Shown one piece after another: positions 1-5,387 of a stretch of DNA of 7,316 nt. The stretch's first letter is position 1, and each line of letters starts with the position of its first letter. Under the pieces are notes generated by a model. It did no database searches. It saw nothing but the letters and a program-made list of their open reading frames with translations, and was not told the origin of the DNA. Both the position numbers and the translations under genes were made by a program. Origin of the DNA: an uncultured Collinsella sp. (GTDB lineage Bacteria; Actinomycetota; Coriobacteriia; Coriobacteriales; Coriobacteriaceae); contig UQSC01000089.1 in NCBI GenBank assembly GCA_900543615.1, positions 1 to 7,316 of the forward strand, written 5' to 3'.

Positions 1-48
1 CGAGATCAGCCTCGGTCTCGTGGGCTCGGAGATGTGTATAAGAGACAG
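1..48 (+). other. Illumina P7 / Nextera adapter remnant (not genomic)
   Basis: Bases 1-6 (CGAGAT) match the 3' end of the Illumina P7 primer. Bases 7-14 (CAGCCTCG) sit in the i7 index position and are the reverse complement of the Nextera index CGAGGCTG. Bases 15-48 match the 34-base Nextera read-2 transposase sequence, ending in the mosaic end AGATGTGTATAAGAGACAG. The order primer end, index, adapter is exactly that of a Nextera library end, so this is untrimmed adapter joined to genomic DNA at base 49. Confidence 0.98.
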
Positions 49-905
49 GCCCCAGCGGCAACACCTTTGCCCATAGAACCCGCGACGCCTCCGATTGAAA
101 ACATATAGCCCTCGACTTTGGCCGCCACCGCGAGCTCGGTGGGCACCGGAGCGCCCGTGAGCCGATATCGACGCATGCGGCACTCATAGACCACATCACT
201 CGGTTCCATCGAAAAGCCCTGGATTGCAAAGTCGTTTGCCGCCTCGCGCTTTACGCGGGCACGCTCGCGCTCGATATCGACCGCCGCGCTCGATGGGTAC
301 GGTTGCTCGGCAACAACCTCTGCCCGCGCGCCCAGCCGTGCTGCACAGGCCTGAGCCAGCTCGTCGCAAGCTGCCTCCACGTGCACAAACACCTTGCGTT
401 CGGTTTGCGTGGGGATACGCTTGGCAACGGCGCCCGCATCCACGTAGCAGAGCTCGGAGCGGTACATAATCCGCTCACCCATCGGACCCGCCGCCGTCAC
501 GCCAACCGAAATCGGGCAGTCGAAACTGCCGCTGCGCTCAAGATGCGCTTCTTCGATATGCCAGCCCCGCGGCAGCACCACCTGCGCGAGTGCCTGGCCG
601 CCAGAGGTATCGCATGCGGCATGAAGCTCAAGGTCACCGATGTGAGGCGCATCCGTCGTGGCTGCGTCACGAGACGACGCGACGCCGGCAGTCTCCACCG
701 GCGCATCGGCCGGCGCGTCCACACTCGGGTCGCCGCCTTCGTCCGCATCGTCATCGGCAGTCGCCCCATCTGTAGCCCCCACGGCGCCCGAGTAGCCCAC
801 AACGCCCTCAAGTCGGACGCCGCACCCCGGGCAAAATCGCACCGGCACGCCGGCGACCCGAGGCAGCTGCGCCCCGCACGCCGGGCAGAATCTCAAGTCA
901 CTCAT
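49..905 (-). CDS. zinc-ribbon domain protein, 3' end missing
   Basis: About 285 native residues are visible. The N-terminus has two knuckles, FCPACG (C7, C10) and FCPGCG (C25, C28), a four-cysteine zinc ribbon. Residues about 35-90 form an Ala/Asp/Thr-rich, low-complexity acidic linker, followed by a domain of about 190 residues that I do not recognise. No signal peptide or clear membrane helix is seen before the cut. I chose the ATG at 903-905 (MSDLRFCPAC) because the ribbon begins at once and AGGG (bases 915-918 on the complement) lies 9 nt upstream; the ATG at 959 would overlap the upstream gene by 34 bp. The gene follows that small membrane-protein gene by 20 bp, so they are probably co-transcribed. 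The true C-terminus is lost: the reading frame continues through adapter to a false stop at 6-8, adding the artefact residues CLLYTSPSPRDRG. Zinc-ribbon proteins of this kind are often adaptors, but function is unknown here. Confidence 0.8.
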
Positions 906-925
906 CCCGTACATCCCTAATTTCG

Positions 926-1375
926 TTAGCTGTTTTTGATTGCGGCAAGCTGCCGCCATAACTCATCGGCACCGTTAAGTCGATACGCCGTCTTATCGAG
1001 CACGATGTTTTTGCCCTCAAGTTCTACCGATTGCTCCGAGCCATCCGCATAGACAAAGACGAGCGTTCGGCCGGCATCGCTCGTCCGCTCATCCACCGCA
1101 TCCCCCACGGTGCAGCCATCGAGCGCGGCAAAAGTCGATGCGACCAGTTCGGCATCGTCGGTCTCATAGGCCGTCCGCGCCTCCCCGTCCTCGATAAGCT
1201 TGACCGCCACCGGAACGGCAGCGCAATCGTTGAGCGACACTTGCGCGGCAGTCTTTCCCTGAGCGCCATGGTCGCCGGCAACGTAAACTCGCATGAGTGT
1301 CACCGCCGCGGCAAAGACCACCACGGCGATAAGCGCGCCCGCAATTTTATTAGACGCGCAACCCCGAGACGCCAT
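926..1375 (-). CDS. small membrane-anchored protein of unknown function
   Basis: A 149-residue protein with one hydrophobic segment at about residues 11-33 (IAGALIAVVVFAAAVTLM), then a hydrophilic domain of about 115 residues. The short, basic N-terminus (R4, K10) suggests the C-terminal domain faces outside. That domain has alternating strand-like segments (TLVFVYADG, QSVELEG, IVLDKTAYRL) and two cysteines at about 51 and 87 that could form a disulfide. I do not recognise the family. The start is supported by a strong ribosome binding site, GGAGGGGG (bases 1383-1390 on the complement), 7 nt upstream. It is the first gene of a probable two-gene unit with the zinc-ribbon gene that starts 20 bp after its stop, so the two may work together. 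A lipoprotein is unlikely: the only N-terminal cysteine (C6) lies before the hydrophobic stretch, not after it. Confidence 0.75.
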   Translation of the reverse strand: MASRGCASNKIAGALIAVVVFAAAVTLMRVYVAGDHGAQGKTAAQVSLNDCAAVPVAVKLIEDGEARTAYETDDAELVASTFAALDGCTVGDAVDERTSDAGRTLVFVYADGSEQSVELEGKNIVLDKTAYRLNGADELWRQLAAIKNS

Positions 1376-1481
1376 AGGTGCACCCCCTCCGTTCTGCTCT
1401 GCTCAGCATCACATTCATATGCCTTTGAGCACCAAAACGGCAGGTGACAAATGTCTCATATTCATATTTTTGCAGGTAAAA

Positions 1482-1518
1482 AACCACCACAAAGGTGCCT
1501 GTCCCCTTTGTGGTGGTT
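1482..1518 (-). terminator. hairpin terminator after the LuxR-type regulator (hairpin copy A)
   Basis: Perfect 14-bp arms (AACCACCACAAAGG, 1482-1495, and its complement, 1505-1518) enclose a 9-nt loop. Read on the minus strand, the stem starts 2 nt after the regulator's stop codon and runs into six Ts (bases 1478-1483), as in an intrinsic terminator. The same stem and loop recur at 5072-5114 and, degenerate, at 6499-6531, so this is also a member of a dispersed hairpin repeat family. Confidence 0.75.
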
Positions 1519-1520
1519 AG

Positions 1521-3065
1521 CTAGTCTTGGGGTGTCCAGGACCAGAAGAAGTTGATGAGGGCTACGCGCGAGGAGGCACCGGTCTTTTTGTTGATCGAAG
1601 CGATGTGGCGATAGAGCGTGGAGCGCGAAAGGAAGAGTGCCGCCGCCACGTCCTGCACGCTGTCGTCCGAAACGACCAGCGCCTCCAGAACATCGCGCTC
1701 GCGCTTGGTGAGCCCAAAGGCGGCAACGAAGCCATCGATCCGATCGTCAAACGAAAGTTCCGGCGCCTCCAGGGGCACCGTGTCGGCCTGGCCGGGCTCA
1801 CAGCTCACGCCAAGATCGTCGGTGGCAAGCGCCAGCCCGCCGTGCGTCGCCTCGCCCTCACCGTCTTGTCTAAACTGCCCCAACAGCGAAATCGCGATGC
1901 CGACAAACAGCACGAGCACGACGCTCACTGCCGCCAGCACGTTTTGACTCGAGATAATCGCCACTGCCGGAGCCGTCACGAGCATCGAGCAAACGTTGTT
2001 GATAACACGGCCCATGCACGGCCACAGATACGCCCAGCGGGCATACATCGAAATCGCGGCGAACTTCGCGGTGAAGAACACCACGAAAAAGCCCGTGCCA
2101 AGGTAAAAGATAATCGTGGCGGCAAGCGTGTTGCCACCGTTGCCATCGGTGATAAGTACAAAGAACGAGAGCGTGGACAGCATGGCGGCGCACGTCATGA
2201 TGATATTCATATACGAACGCCCACGCAGGTCATACAGGACGCCGGCGGCAAGGGCGCTCACAACCAGCAGCAAGCGCGGCCAGTCGCCCAGATCGATAGC
2301 GCCAGCGGCATGCGAGGTCGTAAGGCCGGCATTGAGGGCCGCGAACACGCCGGTGAGGCAAGCGGTCGCCACCGTCAGACGCACCACGGCACCCTGAAAG
2401 GCCGCCTTTGCCTCGGGGTCATCGTGCCACCTGGCGCCACGCTCCGACGCATCGACCGATAGCTCGGCAATCTCGACCTCGAACTCGGGCGCAGGCTCAT
2501 CACGCAATTTAGCGCGGCGGACACCGTGAAGCAGCCCCACCAGCGCAATCGCACAGGCAATGAGAACAGACTGCTGGGGAATGCCCGCAGGCATCACCAT
2601 ATGGTTGAGCACCTGCACCAAAATGCCCACAGCATAGGAAACCGCCACGGTGCGCGCCAGGCAGGGCGTCTGCGCAAAACGCCGCGCAAGATTGGCATGG
2701 GCGGTCGATCCGCAATAGCCCAGGGCGCAGCACGCCACCAGGCCGCCGGCAATTACTACCTCAAACCGCACTGCCATAATCATCAGCAGCAACGCCGATA
2801 CCAACAGCACGCCCGTAATATCGCTCGTCGCATCGATCGTCTGGGGACGGCGATAGTACAGAAATGGGCGCACGAAAAAGCCAATCACGCTCGCGCCGAC
2901 AACGATGCTCTCGTAGATGACGACCTCACTCGATGGCACGAACTCGGCCATGCGCGCATCAAAGAAATACTCGCACGCCAAAAACGTGAAGAAGAACAGC
3001 GCTAGGCACAGAATCTCCCGCATGCCCCGGCGCAAATATGTGGTTGTGTCTCCCAGGTCCCTCAT
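1521..3065 (-). CDS. multi-pass membrane LuxR-family transcriptional regulator
   Basis: A 514-residue protein with two parts. Residues about 17-405 contain roughly 12 hydrophobic helices, in two sets of six split by a charged loop at about 182-228, a layout like a major facilitator transporter. Residues about 450-510 form a LuxR-type helix-turn-helix: LTKRERDVLEAL, then VAAALFLSRSTLYRHI as the turn and recognition helix, then the family-typical KTGASSR. Membrane-fused LuxR regulators of this kind are numerous in Coriobacteriia, where they are thought to sense a small ligand in the membrane and bind DNA on the cytoplasmic side; the ligand here is unknown. I chose the ATG at 3063-3065 (MRDLGD) because GGGTGGGGG lies 5 nt upstream; an ATG at 3101 would add 12 residues but has only AT-rich sequence before it. 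A hairpin terminator follows the stop. It lies downstream of bglA on the same strand, 431 bp away, so separate transcription is likely. Confidence 0.9.
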   Translation of the reverse strand: MRDLGDTTTYLRRGMREILCLALFFFTFLACEYFFDARMAEFVPSSEVVIYESIVVGASVIGFFVRPFLYYRRPQTIDATSDITGVLLVSALLLMIMAVRFEVVIAGGLVACCALGYCGSTAHANLARRFAQTPCLARTVAVSYAVGILVQVLNHMVMPAGIPQQSVLIACAIALVGLLHGVRRAKLRDEPAPEFEVEIAELSVDASERGARWHDDPEAKAAFQGAVVRLTVATACLTGVFAALNAGLTTSHAAGAIDLGDWPRLLLVVSALAAGVLYDLRGRSYMNIIMTCAAMLSTLSFFVLITDGNGGNTLAATIIFYLGTGFFVVFFTAKFAAISMYARWAYLWPCMGRVINNVCSMLVTAPAVAIISSQNVLAAVSVVLVLFVGIAISLLGQFRQDGEGEATHGGLALATDDLGVSCEPGQADTVPLEAPELSFDDRIDGFVAAFGLTKRERDVLEALVVSDDSVQDVAAALFLSRSTLYRHIASINKKTGASSRVALINFFWSWTPQD

Positions 3066-3070
3066 GGTAA

Positions 3071-3079
3071 CCCCCACCC
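3071..3079 (-). promoter_or_regulatory. ribosome binding site deciding the regulator start
   Basis: On the minus strand GGGTGGGGG ends 5 nt before the ATG at 3063-3065. The alternative in-frame ATG at 3099-3101 has no purine-rich site in the 20 nt upstream, so the internal start is preferred. Confidence 0.5.
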
Positions 3080-3121
3080 GCTTTGTTGTCCGGAACACCA
3101 TTTTAATAAAGAACCAATCTC

Positions 3122-3157
3122 AATATCGAAGCCAAGTTCGAAATGTTGCAAATTCGA
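3122..3157 (-). promoter_or_regulatory. candidate promoter with overlapping inverted repeat for the LuxR-type gene
   Basis: Minus-strand TTGCAA (3146-3151) and GATATT (3122-3127) are separated by 18 nt and each match four of six bases of the -35 and -10 consensus. An inverted repeat TCGAA-N10-TTCGA (3138-3142 and 3153-3157) straddles the -35 box and could be an operator. An AT-rich stretch (TAAAAT, about 3102-3107) is an alternative -10 without a good -35. This is a consensus match only. Confidence 0.3.
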
Positions 3158-3249
3158 CCCCAGCCGTCCGCATGACGCCGCGATTTTGAGCCGCATGACC
3201 CAGAAGGGGCGCGCGCGGTCTCTAGCTCGACAAAGAGTGTCCCCAACTG

Positions 3250-3280
3250 CCACTCATTTAAGTACGTCCCCAATGAGTGG
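3250..3280. repeat. inverted repeat CCACTCATT, 9-bp arms
   Basis: CCACTCATT (3250-3258) and AATGAGTGG (3272-3280) are perfect complements around a 13-nt loop. Read on the minus strand, the element has GGGGAC next to the loop and repeats TGGGGAC just beyond the outer arm, echoing the GGGGACAGGCACC core of the hairpin family at 1482 and 6511. That suggests a small REP-like repeat, but I see only this copy in the window. Confidence 0.5.
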
Positions 3281-3300
3281 CCCCAAAATCCGCAGACGGC

Positions 3301-3339
3301 AAGGCGCCCGGCGAGCATGAGCTGTTCGCCGGGCGCCTT
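3301..3339 (-). terminator. GC-rich hairpin, possible bglA terminator
   Basis: AAGGCGCCCGGCGA (3301-3314) pairs perfectly over 14 bp with 3326-3339 around an 11-nt loop. It lies 158 nt beyond the bglA stop in the direction of bglA transcription. A run of Ts does not follow at once on either strand; the nearest on the minus strand is TTTT about 12 nt beyond the stem. It is strong enough to stop or stabilise a transcript, but calling it a terminator is an inference. Confidence 0.5.
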
Positions 3340-3381
3340 GGTCAGGAGGCTATGAGGATGAGCACGCGAAATCCACAGCGG

Positions 3382-3406
3382 TCAGGCCCGCCCCCTAAGG
3401 GCCTGA
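3382..3406. repeat. 8-bp hairpin that competes with the longer stem
   Basis: TCAGGCCC (3382-3389) and GGGCCTGA (3399-3406) are perfect complements with a 9-nt loop. The right arm is also part of the left arm of the longer stem at 3394-3501, so an RNA could form one or the other but not both. Confidence 0.55.
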
Positions 3407-3501
3407 GGTGCTCAAGATTGGGAGCGACAAGCCCGACGAAGCGTACTTAGGTACGCGAGGAGGGTTGGAGCCCCAAGGTTGAGCGCCTCAGTGCCCTTAG
3501 G
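3394..3501. repeat. 108-nt imperfect stem-loop overlapping the bglA stop codon
   Basis: Pairing runs from the outside in. 3394-3402 pairs with 3493-3501 (9 bp), 3403-3408 with 3486-3491 (6 bp), 3410-3415 with 3479-3484 (6 bp) and 3418-3422 with 3472-3476 (5 bp). A wide internal loop follows, then a capping hairpin GCGTAC-TTAG-GTACGC (3441-3456). In total 26 outer pairs are broken only by one bulge, one single mismatch and one two-base mismatch. The outermost pairs include the bglA TAA (3497-3499). It could be a structured 3' untranslated region, a small RNA gene or a mobile hairpin repeat. In a plus-strand RNA the 3409/3485 mismatch would be a U-G wobble, which leans slightly to that strand. 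Confidence 0.6.
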
Positions 3502-4927
3502 ACAGGTCCTCACCATTAGAAGCAATAACCTTCTTGTACCAGTCGAAGCTCTTCTTTTTGGAACGCTTGAGGGTACCGTTGCCGGCGTCGTCGCGATCGA
3601 CGTAGATAAAGCCGTAGCGCTTAGACATCTCGCCCGTGCCGGCAGACACCAGGTCGATCGGGCCCCAGGTGGTGTAGCCCAGTAGGTCAACGCCGTCCTC
3701 GGTCACCGCATCGCGCATCGCGGCGATATGCTGGCGCAGATAGTCGATACGGTAGTCGTCGTTGATGGAGCCATCCTCCTCGACAACATCCTTGGCGCCC
3801 AGGCCGTTCTCGACCACAAACAGCGGCTTCTGATAACGGTCGTACAGGTCGTTGAGGGTGATACGGAAGCCCAGCGGATCGATGGCCCAGCCCCACTGGC
3901 TCTCCTGCAGGTAGGGGTTCTTGGCGCCGGCGAAGGCGTTACCCTGGGTGCGCTCGACATCGGGGTTATCGGCACCGGCGGAGCAACGGGTGCTGTAATA
4001 GCTAAAGCTGATGAAGTCGACGGTGTTGGCGGCCAGGACCTCGCGATCCTCGTCAGTCATACCCACGTCGATGCCCAGGCGCTCGAGTTTCTTGAGCGCA
4101 TAAGCCGGATAGTAGCCACGGCTCTGGACGTCGACAAAGAAGTAATTGTCCTGGTTATCGAGCTGCGCCTGGCGCACATCGCCCGGACGGCAGCTGTAGG
4201 GGTAGTAGCTACCTGCGGCAAGCATGCAACCGATCTTGACCTCAGGGTCGATCTCGTGAGCGATCTTGGTTGCCCAAGCGCTGGCGACGAGCTCGTTGTG
4301 GGCGGCCAGGTACTCGACGGCCTCCTTGTTCTCGCCCTCCTCAAAGACCAGACCGGCACCCATAAACGGCAGGTGCAGGATCATATTGATCTCGTTAAAG
4401 GTAAGCCAGTACTTCACCAGACCCTTGTAGCGGGTGAAGATCGTAGTCGAGAGGTTCTTGTAGAAGTCGATGAGCTTGCGATTGCGCCAGCCGCCGTACT
4501 CCTTGATGAGGTGAATCGGGCAGTCGAAGTGCGTGATGGTCACGAGCGGCTCGATGCCGTGCGCCTGGCACTCGCGGAACACGTCCTCGTAGAAGTCCAG
4601 GCCAGCCTCGTTAGGCTCGGTCTCGTCGCCGTTGGGGAAGATGCGGGTCCACGCAAGGCTCATGCGGAAGGTCTTAAAGCCCATCTCGGCAAAGAGAGCG
4701 ATGTCCTCCTTGTAATGGTGATAGAAATCGATGCCGGTCTGCGCGGGATAGTAATAGCCGTCCTCGAAGTCGAGCATCTTACGCTGGCCGGAGACCACCG
4801 CATAGCGCTCGGGGCCGTGCGGAGCCACGTCCACGTTGGCAAGGCCGCGGCCGTCCACGTTGTAGGCGCCCTCGCACTGGTTGGCAGCCGTCGCGCCGCC
4901 CCACAGGAAGTCATTACGGAAAGCCAT
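3497..4927 (-). CDS. bglA: GH1 6-phospho-beta-glucosidase
   Basis: A full-length 476-residue glycoside hydrolase family 1 protein, the usual size for this group. It would hydrolyse phosphorylated beta-glucosides such as cellobiose-6-phosphate or phosphorylated aryl-glucosides in the cytoplasm, after PTS uptake, giving glucose-6-phosphate. Family landmarks: N-terminal FLWGGATAANQCEGAY (Q17, E19), THFDCP (H133), the acid/base motif TFNE (E179), the nucleophile motif VVENGLG (E373), and W421 in the late TTWGPIDLVS segment. The loop S428...K436-R-Y438 followed by GFIYVD is the signature of 6-phosphate-binding members and argues against a plain beta-glucosidase. A 6-phospho-beta-galactosidase is less likely, given the GFIYVD and KKKSFDWYKKVI tail. 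The ATG at 4925-4927 has AAAGGA 7 nt upstream. No PTS gene is visible in the window; a sugar transporter may lie elsewhere. The gene symbol is by family, not proven orthology. Confidence 0.92.
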   Translation of the reverse strand: MAFRNDFLWGGATAANQCEGAYNVDGRGLANVDVAPHGPERYAVVSGQRKMLDFEDGYYYPAQTGIDFYHHYKEDIALFAEMGFKTFRMSLAWTRIFPNGDETEPNEAGLDFYEDVFRECQAHGIEPLVTITHFDCPIHLIKEYGGWRNRKLIDFYKNLSTTIFTRYKGLVKYWLTFNEINMILHLPFMGAGLVFEEGENKEAVEYLAAHNELVASAWATKIAHEIDPEVKIGCMLAAGSYYPYSCRPGDVRQAQLDNQDNYFFVDVQSRGYYPAYALKKLERLGIDVGMTDEDREVLAANTVDFISFSYYSTRCSAGADNPDVERTQGNAFAGAKNPYLQESQWGWAIDPLGFRITLNDLYDRYQKPLFVVENGLGAKDVVEEDGSINDDYRIDYLRQHIAAMRDAVTEDGVDLLGYTTWGPIDLVSAGTGEMSKRYGFIYVDRDDAGNGTLKRSKKKSFDWYKKVIASNGEDLS

Positions 4928-4962
4928 GCATCAATCCTTTCGCACGCTGTTGTCATAGGCTC

Positions 4963-4991
4963 AGTATCCCTGCAAACAACGCGTCGCTCAA
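4963..4991 (-). promoter_or_regulatory. candidate sigma-70-type promoter of bglA
   Basis: On the minus strand TTGAGC (4986-4991) and GATACT (4963-4968) are separated by exactly 17 nt, each matching four of six consensus bases. The -10 lies about 36 bp before the bglA ATG. An inverted repeat GCGTCG-N11-CGACGC (4981-4986 and 4998-5003) overlaps the -35 box and is a plausible operator. Confidence 0.45.
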
Positions 4992-5050
4992 CGGCAACGA
5001 CGCAGGCCGATACTTCTTTTCGCGTGCAGGCGCCCGGCAACCGCCCCGTC

Positions 5051-5066
5051 TGACACTTTTTGACAC
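5051..5066. repeat. TGACAC direct repeat spaced by 10 bp
   Basis: TGACAC occurs at 5051-5056 and 5061-5066, one helical turn apart, about 60-70 bp upstream of the candidate bglA -35 box. It could be a pair of half-sites for an activator or repressor, but may be chance. Confidence 0.25.
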
Positions 5067-5071
5067 CCGCC

Positions 5072-5114
5072 CCCAACCACCACAAAGGGAACAGGCACCT
5101 TTGTGGTGGTTGGG
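5072..5114. repeat. perfect 17-bp hairpin (hairpin copy B)
   Basis: 5072-5088 pairs perfectly over 17 bp with 5098-5114 around a 9-nt loop. Its core AACCACCACAAAGG and loop (ACAGGCA) are the same as in the hairpin at 1482-1518. No T run follows on either strand. It forms the left edge of the 246-bp direct repeat. Confidence 0.8.
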
Positions 5115-5122
5115 CCCGGTTT

Positions 5123-5260
5123 GTCTCGATCTGTAACAGTTAGGCCGCCAAAACCGGGCCTGGTGTTACAGATCGAGATTGTTCGGTCTGTCCCATGCAG
5201 TTTGTCTCGATCTGTAACAGGTAGAAACGATTTATCCCGCTAGATGTTACAGATCGAGAC
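5123..5260. repeat. four-site alternating array of GTCTCGATCTGTAACA (array 1)
   Basis: The 16-base word occurs at 5123-5138 (forward), 5164-5179 (reverse, last base changed), 5204-5219 (forward) and 5245-5260 (reverse). Starts are 41, 40 and 41 bp apart, with intervening segments of 25, 24 and 25 nt. Sites 1+2 and 3+4 each form an inverted pair with 15-17-bp arms able to extrude as a hairpin. The layout resembles BIME clusters of REP elements. It is not a CRISPR array, because the repeats alternate in orientation. Confidence 0.85.
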
Positions 5261-5270
5261 AGAAGATTCT

Positions 5271-5322
5271 AGTCGCAGGTGATGTCGAGGTTTTGCCGAC
5301 GAGGCCTACGTAACCGCCTTCG
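5271..5322 (-). pseudogene. detached, frameshifted 3' remnant of the DUF4867 gene
   Basis: This matches the last 17 codons of the DUF4867 gene at 6694-6745. A one-base deletion near 5291-5294 (GGTTTTGCC against GGTTCTTGCC) shifts the frame, so the family tail GLVGKNLDIAVD becomes GLVGKTSTSP. No upstream coding part is present: homology ends at 5322 and unrelated sequence follows. It is too short to function and marks a past duplication or insertion. Confidence 0.75.
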
Positions 5323-5335
5323 CTCAGCAATTCAT

Positions 5336-5384
5336 TTGACTGAATAGGAAAGAAAGGAAAAAATAGGAAAAAAAGGAAAGGAGA
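5336..5384 (+). promoter_or_regulatory. purine-rich leader and ribosome binding site of the ATPase gene
   Basis: From 5346 to 5384 the plus strand is A and G except for one T, with GGAAA repeated several times. It ends in AAAGGAGA (5377-5384) just before the ATG at 5388, a strong Shine-Dalgarno site. TTGACT (5336-5341) could be a -35 box with the weak AAAAAT (5359-5364) 17 nt on as -10. The repeated GGA blocks could act as standby ribosome sites. The promoter part is uncertain. Confidence 0.4.
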
Positions 5385-5387
5385 CTT

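Larger units (their letters stand above)
3066..3496. other. 431-bp intergenic region rich in inverted repeats
   Basis: No convincing gene is present between the LuxR-type gene start and the bglA stop. From left to right it holds a candidate promoter (3122-3157), a 9-bp direct repeat CCGCATGAC (3168-3176 and 3191-3199), a 9-bp inverted repeat (3250-3280), a 14-bp GC-rich hairpin (3301-3339), and an overlapping pair of stems (3382-3406 and 3394-3501). A 32-codon plus-strand frame (3352-3450) follows AGGAGG, but I do not think it is a gene. Confidence 0.7.
5077..5322 (+). repeat. direct repeat R1, left flank of the ATPase cassette
   Basis: This stretch aligns with 6499-6745 in the same orientation almost without gaps. 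By hand I count about 26 substitutions and three single-base indels over 246 bp. It contains, in order, the right part of hairpin B, a four-site inverted array (5123-5260), and 52 bp matching the 3' end of the DUF4867 gene. Similarity stops abruptly after CCGCCTTCG at 5322. Confidence 0.9.

Noticed and set aside
303..920. 205-codon plus-strand frame
   Set aside because: It is antisense to the zinc-ribbon gene, rich in Arg and His as expected for a GC-rich shadow frame, with no domain.
957..959. ATG at 959 as start of the zinc-ribbon gene
   Set aside because: It would overlap the preceding gene and add 18 residues before the ribbon; the ATG at 905 has a better-placed AGGG.
1376..1481. Promoter for the two-gene unit at 49-1375
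   Set aside because: AT-rich words such as TATGAA occur, but no -35 and -10 pair with acceptable spacing was found, so none is listed.
1527..2462. 311-codon plus-strand frame
   Set aside because: It is antisense to the LuxR-type gene, very rich in charged residues, and has no domain.
3301..3339. Perfect rho-independent terminator
   Set aside because: The stem is strong but no T run follows directly on either strand, so it is kept only as a possible terminator.
3352..3450. 32-codon plus-strand frame after AGGAGG
   Set aside because: The spacing suits the second ATG, but the peptide is Pro/Arg/Ser-rich without a recognisable feature and the frame runs through paired stem sequence. More likely chance within a structured element.
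3728..5053. 441-codon open frame on the plus strand
   Set aside because: It lies opposite bglA and mirrors its codon structure; bglA has all family motifs, and this frame has no recognisable domain or ribosome binding site.
5123..5260. CRISPR array
   Set aside because: The repeats are only 16 bases, alternate in orientation, number four, and the same spacers recur in the second array; no cas gene is present.
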